Below are positions 50,514 through 58,654 of a stretch of 64,000 bases of DNA, one piece after another. Position 1 is the first letter of the stretch. Each line of letters starts with the position of its first letter. The notes below the pieces were generated by a model that searched no databases, was not told where the DNA came from, and saw nothing but the letters and a program-made list of their open reading frames with translations. Origin of the DNA: Saccharopolyspora erythraea (GTDB taxonomy: Bacteria; Actinomycetota; Actinomycetes; Mycobacteriales; Pseudonocardiaceae); contig NZ_CP054839.1 in NCBI RefSeq assembly GCF_018141105.1, positions 4,030,001 through 4,094,000 on the forward strand, written 5' to 3'. The position numbers and the translations under genes were made by a program.

Positions 50514-51727
50514 CGGGCGTCCTCGGCGGCCCGCACCGCGACCGAAGCCCGCCGCAGGCCGACCGCGCAGCCGCCCGCCAGCACCAGCTCCAGCGCCAGG
50601 ACGGGCCACGCGGCACCGAGCCCGCCCGCCGCGTCGGCGACCGCGCCGACCAGCGGCGGGCTCACCACGAAACCGGAGAAGAATGCCAGCGACGCCAGCG
50701 CCGACGCGTGGGTGACCTGCCCGTACGAGCGGTCACGCACGACCGCGAGCATGCACACGGCGTTGGCGGCGACCGCTGTCGACCCGATCCCGATGCTGCC
50801 GATCCAGGCGGGCAGCAGCCCGAACCAGCCGCTGGCCCACACCGCGCCGACGAACACCGCCGCGGCCAGCGCGAGCCCGAGCAGGAGCCCGTGCGGCTCG
50901 GCGAGCTTGCCCGCCAGGGAGGTCCAGCCGATCCGGGCGACGATGCCCGCGATGCCGAAGCCGGCGATCATCAGCGCGGCCTGCTGCTCGCCGGTCGCGA
51001 GCTGTTCGGTGGCGTACAGCGGCAGGAACGTGGTGAACGCGGCGAGCCCGGCGCCCAGGAACAGCTGGTAGAGCATCAGCCAGCTCAGCTTCGCGTTGGG
51101 GCGGACCAGCTTCGACCACCCCGCCGCCAGCGGTGCCGGCTGCTCACCGGGGATGACCGACCAGGAGACCGCCAGCGCGACCAGGGAGACCGGGATCACC
51201 AGCGCCAGCGCGCCCCGCCACCCCAGCAGGACGGCGGCGGTGGGCAGCGCGGCACCGGCGACCAGCGCGGCCAGCTGCACCCCGGACTGCTTGGCACCCA
51301 CCACCGAGCCCCGGCGTTCGGGCGGGACGTGCAGCGCGATGACCTTGTTGGTGGCAGGGTTGGCCAGCGCCTGGGCGAGTCCGCACAGCGCCACGCCTGC
51401 CACCAGCATCGCGAAGCTCGTGCTCACCGAGATCAGCCCGAAGGAGAGCGCCACGACGCCGAACAGCGCGATCGTGGCCCTGCGGGCGCCGATCCGGCCG
51501 ACTCCCTGGCCGGCCCACAGCGACAGGACGGCCGCCACGGCGAAGCACACCGCCGTCAGCGAGCCCAGCGTCGAGCGGCTGATCCGCAGGTCGGAGACGA
51601 GCACGGGGCCCAGCACCCCGATGGCGTAGAGCAGCAGCATCGGCAGCGCCATCGCCAGGGTGAGGATGAAGATCATCGGACCGGTCGCGCGCGGAGGTCC
51701 GCCCCGGCCCCCTTCGTGTGTGGTCAT
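50510..51727 (-). CDS. MFS transporter (12-helix)
   Basis: This 405-residue major facilitator protein has about twelve hydrophobic segments, GQGVGRIGARRATIALFG near motif A and a repeat of it after the central loop (IGWTSLAGKLAEP). The ATG at 51727 follows GAGGACGGGC. The 32-bp shared element lies 68 bp upstream, so control is probably shared with the flavin oxidase and the PigD-like operon. It is the likely exporter of the small-molecule product, besides MMPL. Confidence 0.88.
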   Translation of the reverse strand: MTTHEGGRGGPPRATGPMIFILTLAMALPMLLLYAIGVLGPVLVSDLRISRSTLGSLTAVCFAVAAVLSLWAGQGVGRIGARRATIALFGVVALSFGLISVSTSFAMLVAGVALCGLAQALANPATNKVIALHVPPERRGSVVGAKQSGVQLAALVAGAALPTAAVLLGWRGALALVIPVSLVALAVSWSVIPGEQPAPLAAGWSKLVRPNAKLSWLMLYQLFLGAGLAAFTTFLPLYATEQLATGEQQAALMIAGFGIAGIVARIGWTSLAGKLAEPHGLLLGLALAAAVFVGAVWASGWFGLLPAWIGSIGIGSTAVAANAVCMLAVVRDRSYGQVTHASALASLAFFSGFVVSPPLVGAVADAAGGLGAAWPVLALELVLAGGCAVGLRRASVAVRAAEDAR

Positions 51728-51794
51728 GCCCGTCCTCGTCTCGCGGCGGCGGGAGTGTTGGAGGTGGCCGGGAGGCGGCTGCCGCCGACACCGG

Positions 51795-51826
51795 ACTGTA
51801 GCCATGGTCTAGGGCGGTGGTCTAGT
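51795..51826 (-). promoter_or_regulatory. Shared CTAG-rich regulatory element, copy 4 (MFS/thioesterase operon)
   Basis: The minus strand starts ACTAGACCACCGCCCTAGAC and ends CTACAGT. It matches the copy at 53193 at 24 of 32 positions. TACAGT at the gene-proximal end could be the -10 box. It ends 67 bp before the start. Confidence 0.78.
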
Positions 51827-51986
51827 TCGCGGTGCGGCCGTCCGGTGGGTGGGCCGGTCCGCGGACGGCCTCGCGCCACCGTGGCGCCGATGCGATGCCC
51901 GCCCGTGGTGGATGTTCACTTCGATCGACTGTCCGTGGCATATTCAGAAAGCATCAGATCGATAACAGCACGATAGGACGTATATG

Positions 51987-52018
51987 GCTAGAGTATCGCT
52001 CTGAAGTAGTACTCACAT
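51987..52018 (+). promoter_or_regulatory. Shared CTAG-rich regulatory element, copy 5 (MetN-like gene)
   Basis: It starts GCTAGAGTATCGCTCTGAA, which matches copy 1 at 16 of the first 19 bases, including the spacer TATCG. It ends in CTCACAT and lies 122 bp before the GTG at 52141. Confidence 0.78.
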
Positions 52019-52140
52019 CCGCTGGGATTTTTCCGGGCGCGGGCTCGCGGGTTCCCGTGCGGTGTGGTGGTCACCTGCCCCGCCGGTGCAGGAGCGGGTC
52101 CTCCTCGCGTCCGGTGTGCGGCCTTTCCGGGGGAGTTGCT

Positions 52141-53157
52141 GTGCTCGCGGTCGAGAACCTCTGCAAGACCCATCCGCACCGGGCGGTGCCCGTCCTCGAT
52201 GGGGTCGACCTGCGGGTCCCGCCCGCTACGATCTGCGGCGTGGTCGGGCCCGCGGGTTCGGGCAAGACCTCGCTGCTGCGCTGCCTGGCCGGGCTCGACG
52301 CGACCGACTCCGGCCGCGTCACCGTCTCCGGTCGTCCGGTGGCGCTGCGGCGTGGCGGCCGAAGACGCACTGCGCGCAGACCTGTCGGCTTCGTGCCGGA
52401 AAGCGAAGCGCTGCTGCACGAGTGCACGGTGGCGGGAAACGTCGCCCGGCCGTTCGAGCTGGCGGGTTTCGACCGCGTCGCGCGGCAGGTGCGGGTGGCC
52501 GAACTGCTCGAGCTGACCGGCCTGCGGGCGGAGTCGCACGCGAGCCTGTTCCAGTTGCGCCCGGAGCAACTGCGCCGGTTGCAGGTCGCACAGGTGCTCG
52601 CCGCGGGGGCGTCGGTGCTGGTGCTCGACGACGCCGACGAGCACGTGGGCTCCGGCGGCGGGGGCGCGCTGGCGACCGTGCTGGACCGGGTCCGCGGCGA
52701 GCTCGGGCTCACCGTGGTGCTGGCCACCGACGATTCGGAGGTGGTCCGCCGCCTCTGCGACGACGTCGTGGTGCTCGACGGCGGGCGGGTGCTGGAGAGC
52801 GGGCCGGTGCTCGAACTGCTGGGCAGGCGGCGCAGCCGGACCGCGGAGCTGCTGCTGGACCCGGTCGCGGGTCCCGTCGTCGCGGGGCCGCCGCATTCCG
52901 GACTGCCGGGCGATGCGTGTCTCGTGGACGTCGTGCTCGTCGGGTACGCGGCCGTGGGCTCGCTCCTCCCGCTGGCGGTCAGCCGGTTCGGCATCGCGAT
53001 GACCTACCTCGGCGGTGGTGTCGTCCCGGTTGCGGGCACCCTCGTCGGGCGGTTCCGGGTGTCGATCTCCGGAGCCGGTACCGGCCGCGCGCTGGACTGG
53101 CTGGCCTCGCAGCGCTGCGCGGTGTGGGAGGTCGAAGACCCCGCCATGGCCGCCTGA
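52141..53157 (+). CDS. MetN-like ABC ATPase with NIL domain, degenerate signature, no permease
   Basis: The protein has 338 residues. The Walker A loop is intact (GPAGSGKTS), but other ATPase elements are eroded. The Q-loop reads VGFVPESEALL, the LSGGQ signature is replaced by FQLRPEQLRR, and Walker B is VLVLDDADE, with Asp where the catalytic Glu should be. The C-terminal 75 or so residues match the NIL (amino-acid-sensing) domain of methionine importers (FGIAMTYLGGGVVPVAG, VGRFRVSISGAGTG). No permease or binding protein lies nearby. GTG 52141 follows GGGGGAG. It is under a copy of the shared element. Inference: a methionine- or amino-acid-sensing regulator or scaffold rather than a transporter. 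Confidence 0.86.
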   Translation: MLAVENLCKTHPHRAVPVLDGVDLRVPPATICGVVGPAGSGKTSLLRCLAGLDATDSGRVTVSGRPVALRRGGRRRTARRPVGFVPESEALLHECTVAGNVARPFELAGFDRVARQVRVAELLELTGLRAESHASLFQLRPEQLRRLQVAQVLAAGASVLVLDDADEHVGSGGGGALATVLDRVRGELGLTVVLATDDSEVVRRLCDDVVVLDGGRVLESGPVLELLGRRRSRTAELLLDPVAGPVVAGPPHSGLPGDACLVDVVLVGYAAVGSLLPLAVSRFGIAMTYLGGGVVPVAGTLVGRFRVSISGAGTGRALDWLASQRCAVWEVEDPAMAA

Positions 53158-53192
53158 GAACCTGCTGGCAGGAAGCTGATCCAGTTCAAATG

Positions 53193-53224
53193 ACTAGACC
53201 ATGGCACTAAAGCAGAACTACAGT
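53193..53224 (+). promoter_or_regulatory. Shared CTAG-rich regulatory element, copy 6 (flavin oxidase gene)
   Basis: It starts ACTAGACCATGGCACTAAAG and ends CTACAGT. Two half-overlapping 19-bp sites can be drawn, at 53193 and 53206. TACAGT (53219-53224) may be the -10 box. The gene starts at 53333. Confidence 0.78.
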
Positions 53225-53332
53225 GAATGCGACTTGTTGAGGCGGTTGCCATCCGCCGCGCCGGGCCCGTTCGCGGCTCCCGTTCGCGGGGCGGAACGGG
53301 CGCCGCCACGATCCGTGGGGAGGCGGTGGACG

Positions 53333-54637
53333 ATGGCCGACGTCGTCGATGTCGTCGTCGTGGGCGCCGGACTGGCCGGTCTGAGCGCCGCGTGGAACCT
53401 GGAGCAGGCCGGGCTGACGACGTTGACCGTCGAGGCGTCCGACGAGGTGGGCGGGCACACCCGATCGCGCGTCGTGGACGGGGAGGTCGTGGAGCTCGGC
53501 GCGGAGAACTTCGGTCCGCACCACCACCACGTGCGCGGGCTGGCACGTCAGCTCGGATTGACCGTGCGGCCGTCGGCCTTCCACGGCGTGGCGCCGGTGA
53601 TGTGGCGGACCGGTGGCGGTGCGCGGGTGTCGCGCGTACCGGGGATCCGCCCGTCGGAGGCGCCGGCGGCGTTGCGCGCGCTGCGCGAGCTGAAGCGCAT
53701 GGCAGTCGGCGTCTCTCCGATCGCACCTTGGACGGCCGCCCGCGCGGCGGAGCTCGACGAGCAGTCCTGGTCCTCCTGGCTGGACCGGATGCACGTCCAC
53801 GGCCACGCCCGCGACCTCCTCGACTCGGGGTTCGCCAGCTTCTCCACCGTGCCCGCCGACCGGCTTTCGCTACTGCAAGTGGTGTGGTGGGTGCACCGCG
53901 CCGGAGGCATCCTGCCGACGCTGCGCGATGGTCTCTCGCTGCAGATCGCGGAGGGCACGCAGCAGCTGTCGATCCGGTTGCGGGAGCGGCTGCGCGGCCA
54001 GGTGGTGCTGGGCACGCCGGTGAACCGGGTCGTCCAGGACGGCGAGAAGGTCGCGGTGCACGCCGACCCGCACCAGTGCTGGGAGGCCCGTGCGGCGGTG
54101 GTCGCGGTGCCGGTGTCGAAGGCGGGTTCGCTGGAGTTCGACCCGCCTCTGGACCCGCAGCAGCAGGCACTCTACGGCGCGCTGCGCTTCGGACGGGCCA
54201 CGAAGCTGATCGCCGTGAGCAAGGAGCCGGTGAAGGTCAAGCACCGGGTGGTGATCGGCGGAGCGCCGCTTCCCGCGGCGTGGCTGCGGGGCCGCCGGGT
54301 GGCCACCGGGTTCGCCACGGGAGAGTCCGCCGACCTCGACGTCCAGGTGCTCTTCGAGGATCTGGCGGACGTCTTCGAGCTGACGAAGCCGCGCCTGTAC
54401 ACCGAGGCGAAGCGGTGGGCGGCCGACCCGCTGTCGGAGGGCAGCTACCTGGCGTTCGCGCCGGGGCAGCTCACCGCGCACGGCCCGCACCTCAAACGCC
54501 CGCACGGCTTGGTCCACTTCGCCGGGGCCGACCGCAGCAGCTGGCACCCGGACCTGGAGGGGGCCATCGAGAACGGCTACCAGGTGGCCGACGCGCTGGT
54601 GCGCAGGCTCGCCAAACCCGCTCAGCCGGTCATCTGA
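53333..54637 (+). CDS. Flavin amine oxidase-like protein (possible PigB role)
   Basis: This 434-residue FAD protein of the monoamine oxidase/protoporphyrinogen oxidase group has VVVGAGLAGLSAAWNLEQAG and DEVGGHTRS at the N-terminus and VHFAGADRSSWHPDLEGAIENGY at the C-terminus. The central substrate domain is typical in length. I chose ATG 53333. The shared element 109 bp upstream links it to the PigD-like operon. In prodigiosin synthesis PigB, a flavin oxidase of the same broad type, turns the dihydropyrrole made by PigD and PigE into a pyrrole. This gene is the natural candidate for that step, though the family is broad and the assignment is inference. Confidence 0.87.
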   Translation: MADVVDVVVVGAGLAGLSAAWNLEQAGLTTLTVEASDEVGGHTRSRVVDGEVVELGAENFGPHHHHVRGLARQLGLTVRPSAFHGVAPVMWRTGGGARVSRVPGIRPSEAPAALRALRELKRMAVGVSPIAPWTAARAAELDEQSWSSWLDRMHVHGHARDLLDSGFASFSTVPADRLSLLQVVWWVHRAGGILPTLRDGLSLQIAEGTQQLSIRLRERLRGQVVLGTPVNRVVQDGEKVAVHADPHQCWEARAAVVAVPVSKAGSLEFDPPLDPQQQALYGALRFGRATKLIAVSKEPVKVKHRVVIGGAPLPAAWLRGRRVATGFATGESADLDVQVLFEDLADVFELTKPRLYTEAKRWAADPLSEGSYLAFAPGQLTAHGPHLKRPHGLVHFAGADRSSWHPDLEGAIENGYQVADALVRRLAKPAQPVI

Positions 54638-54663
54638 CGCCACGCGTCCCGTCAGGCCGTCGT

Positions 54664-54691
54664 TTTCCCGGTTGCCATGGCGACCGGGAAA
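54664..54691. terminator. Bidirectional hairpin after the flavin oxidase gene
   Basis: Arms TTTCCCGGT and ACCGGGAAA flank an inner GCCATGGC. The T- and A-rich ends make it usable in both directions between the convergent genes ending at 54637 and 54767. A weaker hairpin follows at about 54700-54745. Confidence 0.72.
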
Positions 54692-54766
54692 CTCGCTCGG
54701 CGCCGGTGTGGCCGCCCGCATCGCATGGCGGTGGCCACCGGTGCCTCTCCGAGGAAGCCGCGGGGG

Positions 54767-55588
54767 TCAGCCTTCGGCGGGGGCGGTCGCCTCGCCGGTG
54801 ACGATGGCGGCGTACTCCCGCGGGTGCGTGTTCTGCGGCGCGTGCCCGCAGCCGTGCAGCGTCCGCTTCCGGGCGCCGGGGATGGCGTCGGCCAGCAGGT
54901 CGATGATCGGCCGGTACCAGGGCAGCCCGTGATCACCGCGGGTCAGCAGCACGGGCGTGCTGATCTCGGCGAAGTGCTCGGCGCGCAGCGTGGGTGGCTC
55001 CGGGTCGGCCATCCGGGCCAGCCACACCGGCCCGTGCGTGGTGAAGGTGCTCCTGCGCCGGGCATCGAGCTCGCCGTCCCAGGTGCCGGGGCCGAACCCG
55101 ACCTCGTCGATGAACATCCGCGCGGCCACCTCCCGCTCGCCCGCGCCGAGCAGCTCGGCGACCTTTGCCGCGCGCTCGCGCACGTCGTCGAACTCGGCGT
55201 TGTGCGGGGTGTCCGCCAGCATTCCGAACAGCGGTGGCTCGTGCACCGTCACCCCGCGGCACAGCCGCGGATGCCGTGCGGCCAGCAGCAGCGCGACCGT
55301 GGCGCCGTAGGAATGCCCCACGACGTGGGCGGGCGCGTGGCCGAGATCCCAGAGCAGCCGGGCGAGGTCCTCGACGTCCTCGCTCAGTGCTCCGGCGGCG
55401 GTGCCGCCGTCGCTGCGGCCGTGGCCGCGCCGGTCGTAGCGCAGGACGTGCAGCCGCGAGGAGAGCAGGGGCACCAGCGGGTCCCAGCCGGAGCGGTCGT
55501 CCCACGAACCGTGCACGAGCACTACCGGCTGACCACTGCCGGCGAGTTCGTAGTGGAGCCTTCGGCCTGCGATGGCGATGTGGGACAT
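54767..55588 (-). CDS. Alpha/beta hydrolase
   Basis: This 273-residue alpha/beta-hydrolase fold protein has the nucleophile elbow VGHSYGAT, the oxyanion-region motif VLVHGSWDD and a final GCGHAPQ His. It is cytosolic, with no signal peptide. The family covers esterases, lactonases and C-C hydrolases, and the substrate cannot be told. A weak copy of the shared element lies about 77 bp upstream in the right orientation, so it may belong to the same regulon. Confidence 0.88.
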   Translation of the reverse strand: MSHIAIAGRRLHYELAGSGQPVVLVHGSWDDRSGWDPLVPLLSSRLHVLRYDRRGHGRSDGGTAAGALSEDVEDLARLLWDLGHAPAHVVGHSYGATVALLLAARHPRLCRGVTVHEPPLFGMLADTPHNAEFDDVRERAAKVAELLGAGEREVAARMFIDEVGFGPGTWDGELDARRRSTFTTHGPVWLARMADPEPPTLRAEHFAEISTPVLLTRGDHGLPWYRPIIDLLADAIPGARKRTLHGCGHAPQNTHPREYAAIVTGEATAPAEG

Positions 55589-55664
55589 GGCGTGGCCTCT
55601 TCTGTCGGGTAGCCGACCGCGCGCTGCGGTGGAACGAACGGCAAGTGACCGGCCGGCGTCTCCT

Positions 55665-55696
55665 GTGGAAGCAACACTCTAGAGCTGGACATCAGC
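55665..55696 (-). promoter_or_regulatory. Shared CTAG-rich regulatory element, weak copy 7 (hydrolase gene)
   Basis: The minus strand has TCTAGAG at the position of the central TCTAGTG, and the outer parts agree only partly (about 7 of 13 and 4 of 7). Orientation and distance to the gene fit the other copies. Confidence 0.45.
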
Positions 55697-56086
55697 AGAG
55701 CAGGTCACGAAAAGGACTTTTTTGGGTCATGCGTTGGCCAATTCCGTGTCCTGTGCTGTTTTTCGGTGGTTCGGGGAAGTTCGGGGGACAGCCCGGCACC
55801 TCAGCCGCCGACGCAGGGCCCCGGAAACGCGATGCGGCAACAAGCTGTCAACGGCGTCGCGCGGCGGCTGAACCGTTGCAAGATTCGACCGGCCACATCG
55901 AGTCCGGCGCAGGAGCGAGCGCTCGTCCGAGCCGGGAACCGGTCTGGCGGCCGTTCGCCGCCGGTGCGGGGTCGACGCCGCCCTCGCCCATCGCGCCCGC
56001 ACCACCGGAAAACCGGGCGCGTCGGCGGGGCCGCGCGAGCCCGGCTCAACCACCAAGGTCCGGACCGGTCAGACCAAGAGCGGAAG

Positions 56087-56334
56087 ATGACTGTCACAGA
56101 TTCGCACCTCGCCGCCGTGCTCGACGCCGAGTCAGTGGCGGCGCGCACCGGGAACCGGGCAGGCTCACGCTCATCACGCGGATGGGCGCGCAGCGGGTGC
56201 GCGCCGAGCAGTCGGTCCGGGTCATCGCCGGCGCCGCGCCGCCCTGGGCCAGGCGCTTCCGGCTGCCGGAGCCGCCGTTGACCAGGCCGCTCATGGCCGA
56301 GAAGCGGATCCTGACCTTCGAGGCGCCCGGGTGA
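56087..56334 (+). pseudogene. Possible short frame-split coding remnant
   Basis: ATG 56087 opens with MTVTDSHLAAVLDAESVAAR. The protein-like continuation (LTLITRMGAQRVRAEQS to RILTFEAPG) lies in the next frame and stops at 56334. A shift near 56155 would join them into about 82 residues. I do not recognise the family, and the call is weak. Confidence 0.25.
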
Positions 56335-56350
56335 GCGCACGCCGCAGGCG

Positions 56351-57166
56351 TCAGCGTCCGGGTGGTGCGGCGCCCGGTCCGGGGGTGCTGGAACCGAACT
56401 GCTCCGGCTCGATCAGTCCCAGCGCTGCCGCCAGCACCCCGGCCTGGAACCGCGACTTCGCCTTGAGGCGCGCCATCAGGTGGGCGATGTGCCTGCGGTA
56501 GGTGCGGACCGAGAGGTTGAGCTTGCGCGCGGCGGTTTCGTCGGTGTAGCCGGCCCCCAGCAGGCGCAGCACCTGCCGGGTGACCGACTCGTCGTCCCAG
56601 TCGATGTCCATGTCCCGCAGCGCATCGATCCCGAACGCGTGCGTCCACGTCGTGTCGTGCAGCACCTGCAACGCCCGCACGACCGCGGGGTCGTGGACGA
56701 CCGCGAGCTGGACGCGCCCGTGCTCCCCGGCCGAGCCCAGCAGGCAGGTCCGCCCGTCCACGATCGTCATGACGGGCAGCTCACCGGAGGACATCCGGAC
56801 CCGCGCGCCGGAACCGGCCAGGCCGCGCAGGCCTGCCACGTCGGTGCCCGCGCCGGTGCCGACCAGCAGACGCATCGCCGCGCCGCGTTCGAGCAGCTCG
56901 GTCTGCAGGTGGTGGAACAGCTGGGACTCGCCGGACGCCGGCCATCCGGGGCAGCTCGTCCGCACCGAGACCGCGCGATGCCCGGCCTGGTGGATCAGTT
57001 TGGCGACCACCAGCTCCGGCGACTCCGGCGGTCCGACCCGCGCGGCGGCGGGGGTGCGGTGGTCCTCGTGCAGGGCGACGGCGATCTCGGCCATCTTCTC
57101 GGCGTGGTGCAACAGCTCGCCCAGGGTGGGTCTGCGCCGCGTCCGCGGCTGTTCCAGTGTGCTCAC
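56351..57166 (-). CDS. LuxR-type (HTH) transcriptional regulator
   Basis: This protein of about 271 residues has a C-terminal LuxR/NarL helix-turn-helix (VLRLLGAGYTDETAARKLNLS, RTYRRHIAHLMARL). The N-terminal part (about 30-180) has no receiver Asp pattern and looks like the PLD/TrmB-like sensor region seen in stand-alone actinomycete regulators (GQLAVVHDP-like ending). I chose GTG 57166 with GGGGG upstream; ATG 57182 is an alternative. Its place between the operator-linked genes and the SARP suggests control of one of the two pathways, probably as activator. Confidence 0.85.
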   Translation of the reverse strand: MSTLEQPRTRRRPTLGELLHHAEKMAEIAVALHEDHRTPAAARVGPPESPELVVAKLIHQAGHRAVSVRTSCPGWPASGESQLFHHLQTELLERGAAMRLLVGTGAGTDVAGLRGLAGSGARVRMSSGELPVMTIVDGRTCLLGSAGEHGRVQLAVVHDPAVVRALQVLHDTTWTHAFGIDALRDMDIDWDDESVTRQVLRLLGAGYTDETAARKLNLSVRTYRRHIAHLMARLKAKSRFQAGVLAAALGLIEPEQFGSSTPGPGAAPPGR

Positions 57167-57808
57167 GGTTCTAACCCCCATGCGTTCGGAACGTGTTCGT
57201 GCCGGACCCCCGTCCGCGGTGCGGTGCGCCGACCGGTGGACGGCCGAGCGGCGCGGGCATCGGAAGGCTTCGGGCAACGCGTGCGATCCGGCCGCGATGC
57301 ACCAGGAATGCAGCGGAAATGCATCACACGTGCGTCGTTGCGGACTCACGCCATTGCCTTCCGGCCGCGGGAGTTGGCGCCGCTCATTGTCACCGCACCA
57401 CCTAATGCGAATCTAAAATGGCTCTTATGCGGCGGAATGGTGCCGTGCGACGTCTGGTGTCCGGCCGCGCAGCGAAGCGCGGAAGCGTGTCGTTACCCGA
57501 ATTGGGAGTATTTGTTGTGAAGCCGGACACCGGGGTGTGCGGCGCCCGTTCGGCGGTGCCGCGCCGGTGATCGGTCCGTTTCCCCCGCAGGCTCCGATCC
57601 GTGCCACTGCAACGACTTCCGATGCGCCGTCCTGGCGGGTGGCGGTCGCGGGAACCACGGCGCGTGGAATGTCGTTGTCCGGCTGAGCTGATTCGTGGCG
57701 GTGCTGAACCAGACGGCGCCAACGGCTGCTCCGAACGCTCGCGGCTGTTGCGCTTGCATGATTGGAGGTGGTACATAATCGAACTCTGCAAGGAGTCCGG
57801 TCGCGCGG
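57167..57808. other. Divergent regulatory intergenic region
   Basis: These 642 bp between the LuxR-type and SARP genes include AT-rich patches (about 57390-57430 and 57760-57785). CATAAT at 57774-57779 is a plausible -10 for the SARP gene, with AAGGAG at 57790. No gene is visible. Confidence 0.55.
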
Positions 57809-58612
57809 GTGTCGGTGGCGGCCAACTATCGCTTGTCCTGGGGGTCAGGAAGTTTGCGGTACAAAATGCTAGGACCGTTGCGGGTCGTGGACCAGGGAGG
57901 TGATGTCCCGGTCAATTCGCGGCACGTGGAATTGGTGCTGGCGGCCTTGCTGTTCCGGGCGAACCAGGTGGTCCCGGTCGACCAGCTCGTCACCGAGATC
58001 TGGGGCGACGACCCGCCCCGGCGGGCCGTCGACGGGCTCTACGTGTACGTGTCGCAGCTGCGCAAGTTCCTCGGCGGGTTCGGCCAGGAGCGCAGACCGA
58101 TCACCACCAGGTCGCCCGGCTACGTGCTGCACGTCGGTCCCGGCGCCCTCGACGTGCACGCCTTCCAGCGGCTGATGGACAAGGGCCGGGTGTGCATGCG
58201 GATGCAGCGCTACGAGGAGGCGTCGACGTCCTTCCAGTCCGCGCTGTCGCTGTGGCGCGGGCCGGTGCTCGGAGAGGTGCGGGGCGGGCCGATCATCAGC
58301 AGGTACTCGACCTGGCTGGAGGAGGCGCGGCTGGAGTGCCTCGAAGCGGTGGTCTCCACCGGGATCGCTCTCGGCCGCCACCAGGAGCTGGTCGGGCTGC
58401 TGCGGATGCTGATCGCCGAGCACCCGCTGCACGAGGAGTTCTACCGGCAGCTCATGATCACCCTCTACCAGCGCGGACGCCGGGCCGACGCGCTGCGCGT
58501 CTACAACGACGCGCGGGAGACCCTGACCCGCGAGCTGGGGCTGGAACCCAACCGGGGACTTCAGGATCTGCAGCGCTCGATCCTCGTCGGGGACGGCGAA
58601 CTGGCCTCATGA
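57809..58612 (+). CDS. SARP-family pathway activator
   Basis: This protein of up to 267 residues is a small SARP: an OmpR-like winged helix (MLGPLRVV, VELVLAALLFRANQVVPVDQL, YVYVSQLRKFL, TRSPGYVLHV) followed by a bacterial transcriptional activation domain (ALSLWRGPVLGEV, MITLYQRGRRADALRVYNDAR, LGLEPNRGLQDLQ). There is no ATPase domain. GTG 57809 has AAGGAG 13 bases upstream; TTG 57854 would give the usual short start. Such regulators bind direct heptamer repeats before biosynthetic genes. Its targets cannot be fixed here; the PKS is a reasonable guess. Confidence 0.92.
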   Translation: MSVAANYRLSWGSGSLRYKMLGPLRVVDQGGDVPVNSRHVELVLAALLFRANQVVPVDQLVTEIWGDDPPRRAVDGLYVYVSQLRKFLGGFGQERRPITTRSPGYVLHVGPGALDVHAFQRLMDKGRVCMRMQRYEEASTSFQSALSLWRGPVLGEVRGGPIISRYSTWLEEARLECLEAVVSTGIALGRHQELVGLLRMLIAEHPLHEEFYRQLMITLYQRGRRADALRVYNDARETLTRELGLEPNRGLQDLQRSILVGDGELAS

Positions 58613-58616
58613 GCGC

Positions 58617-58644
58617 CCGGTCGCCTGCACTCGCCGGCGACCGG
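58617..58644. terminator. Hairpin between SARP and PEP-mutase-like genes
   Basis: Perfect 9-bp arms CCGGTCGCC and GGCGACCGG with a 10-base loop lie between the convergent stops at 58612 and 58655. Confidence 0.65.
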
Positions 58645-58654
58645 ACCACGAGGC

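Larger units (their letters stand above)
51728..52140. other. Divergent intergenic region with two shared elements
   Basis: These 413 bp between the MFS/thioesterase operon and the MetN-like gene hold two copies of the shared element, one facing each way (51795-51826 and 51987-52018). An AT-rich stretch lies at about 51940-51990. No gene is visible. Confidence 0.72.
55589..56350. other. Intergenic region, 762 bp
   Basis: The left end holds the weak shared element (55665-55696). A possible broken short gene lies at 56087-56334. The middle (about 55720-56080) shows nothing I can support on either strand. Confidence 0.6.
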
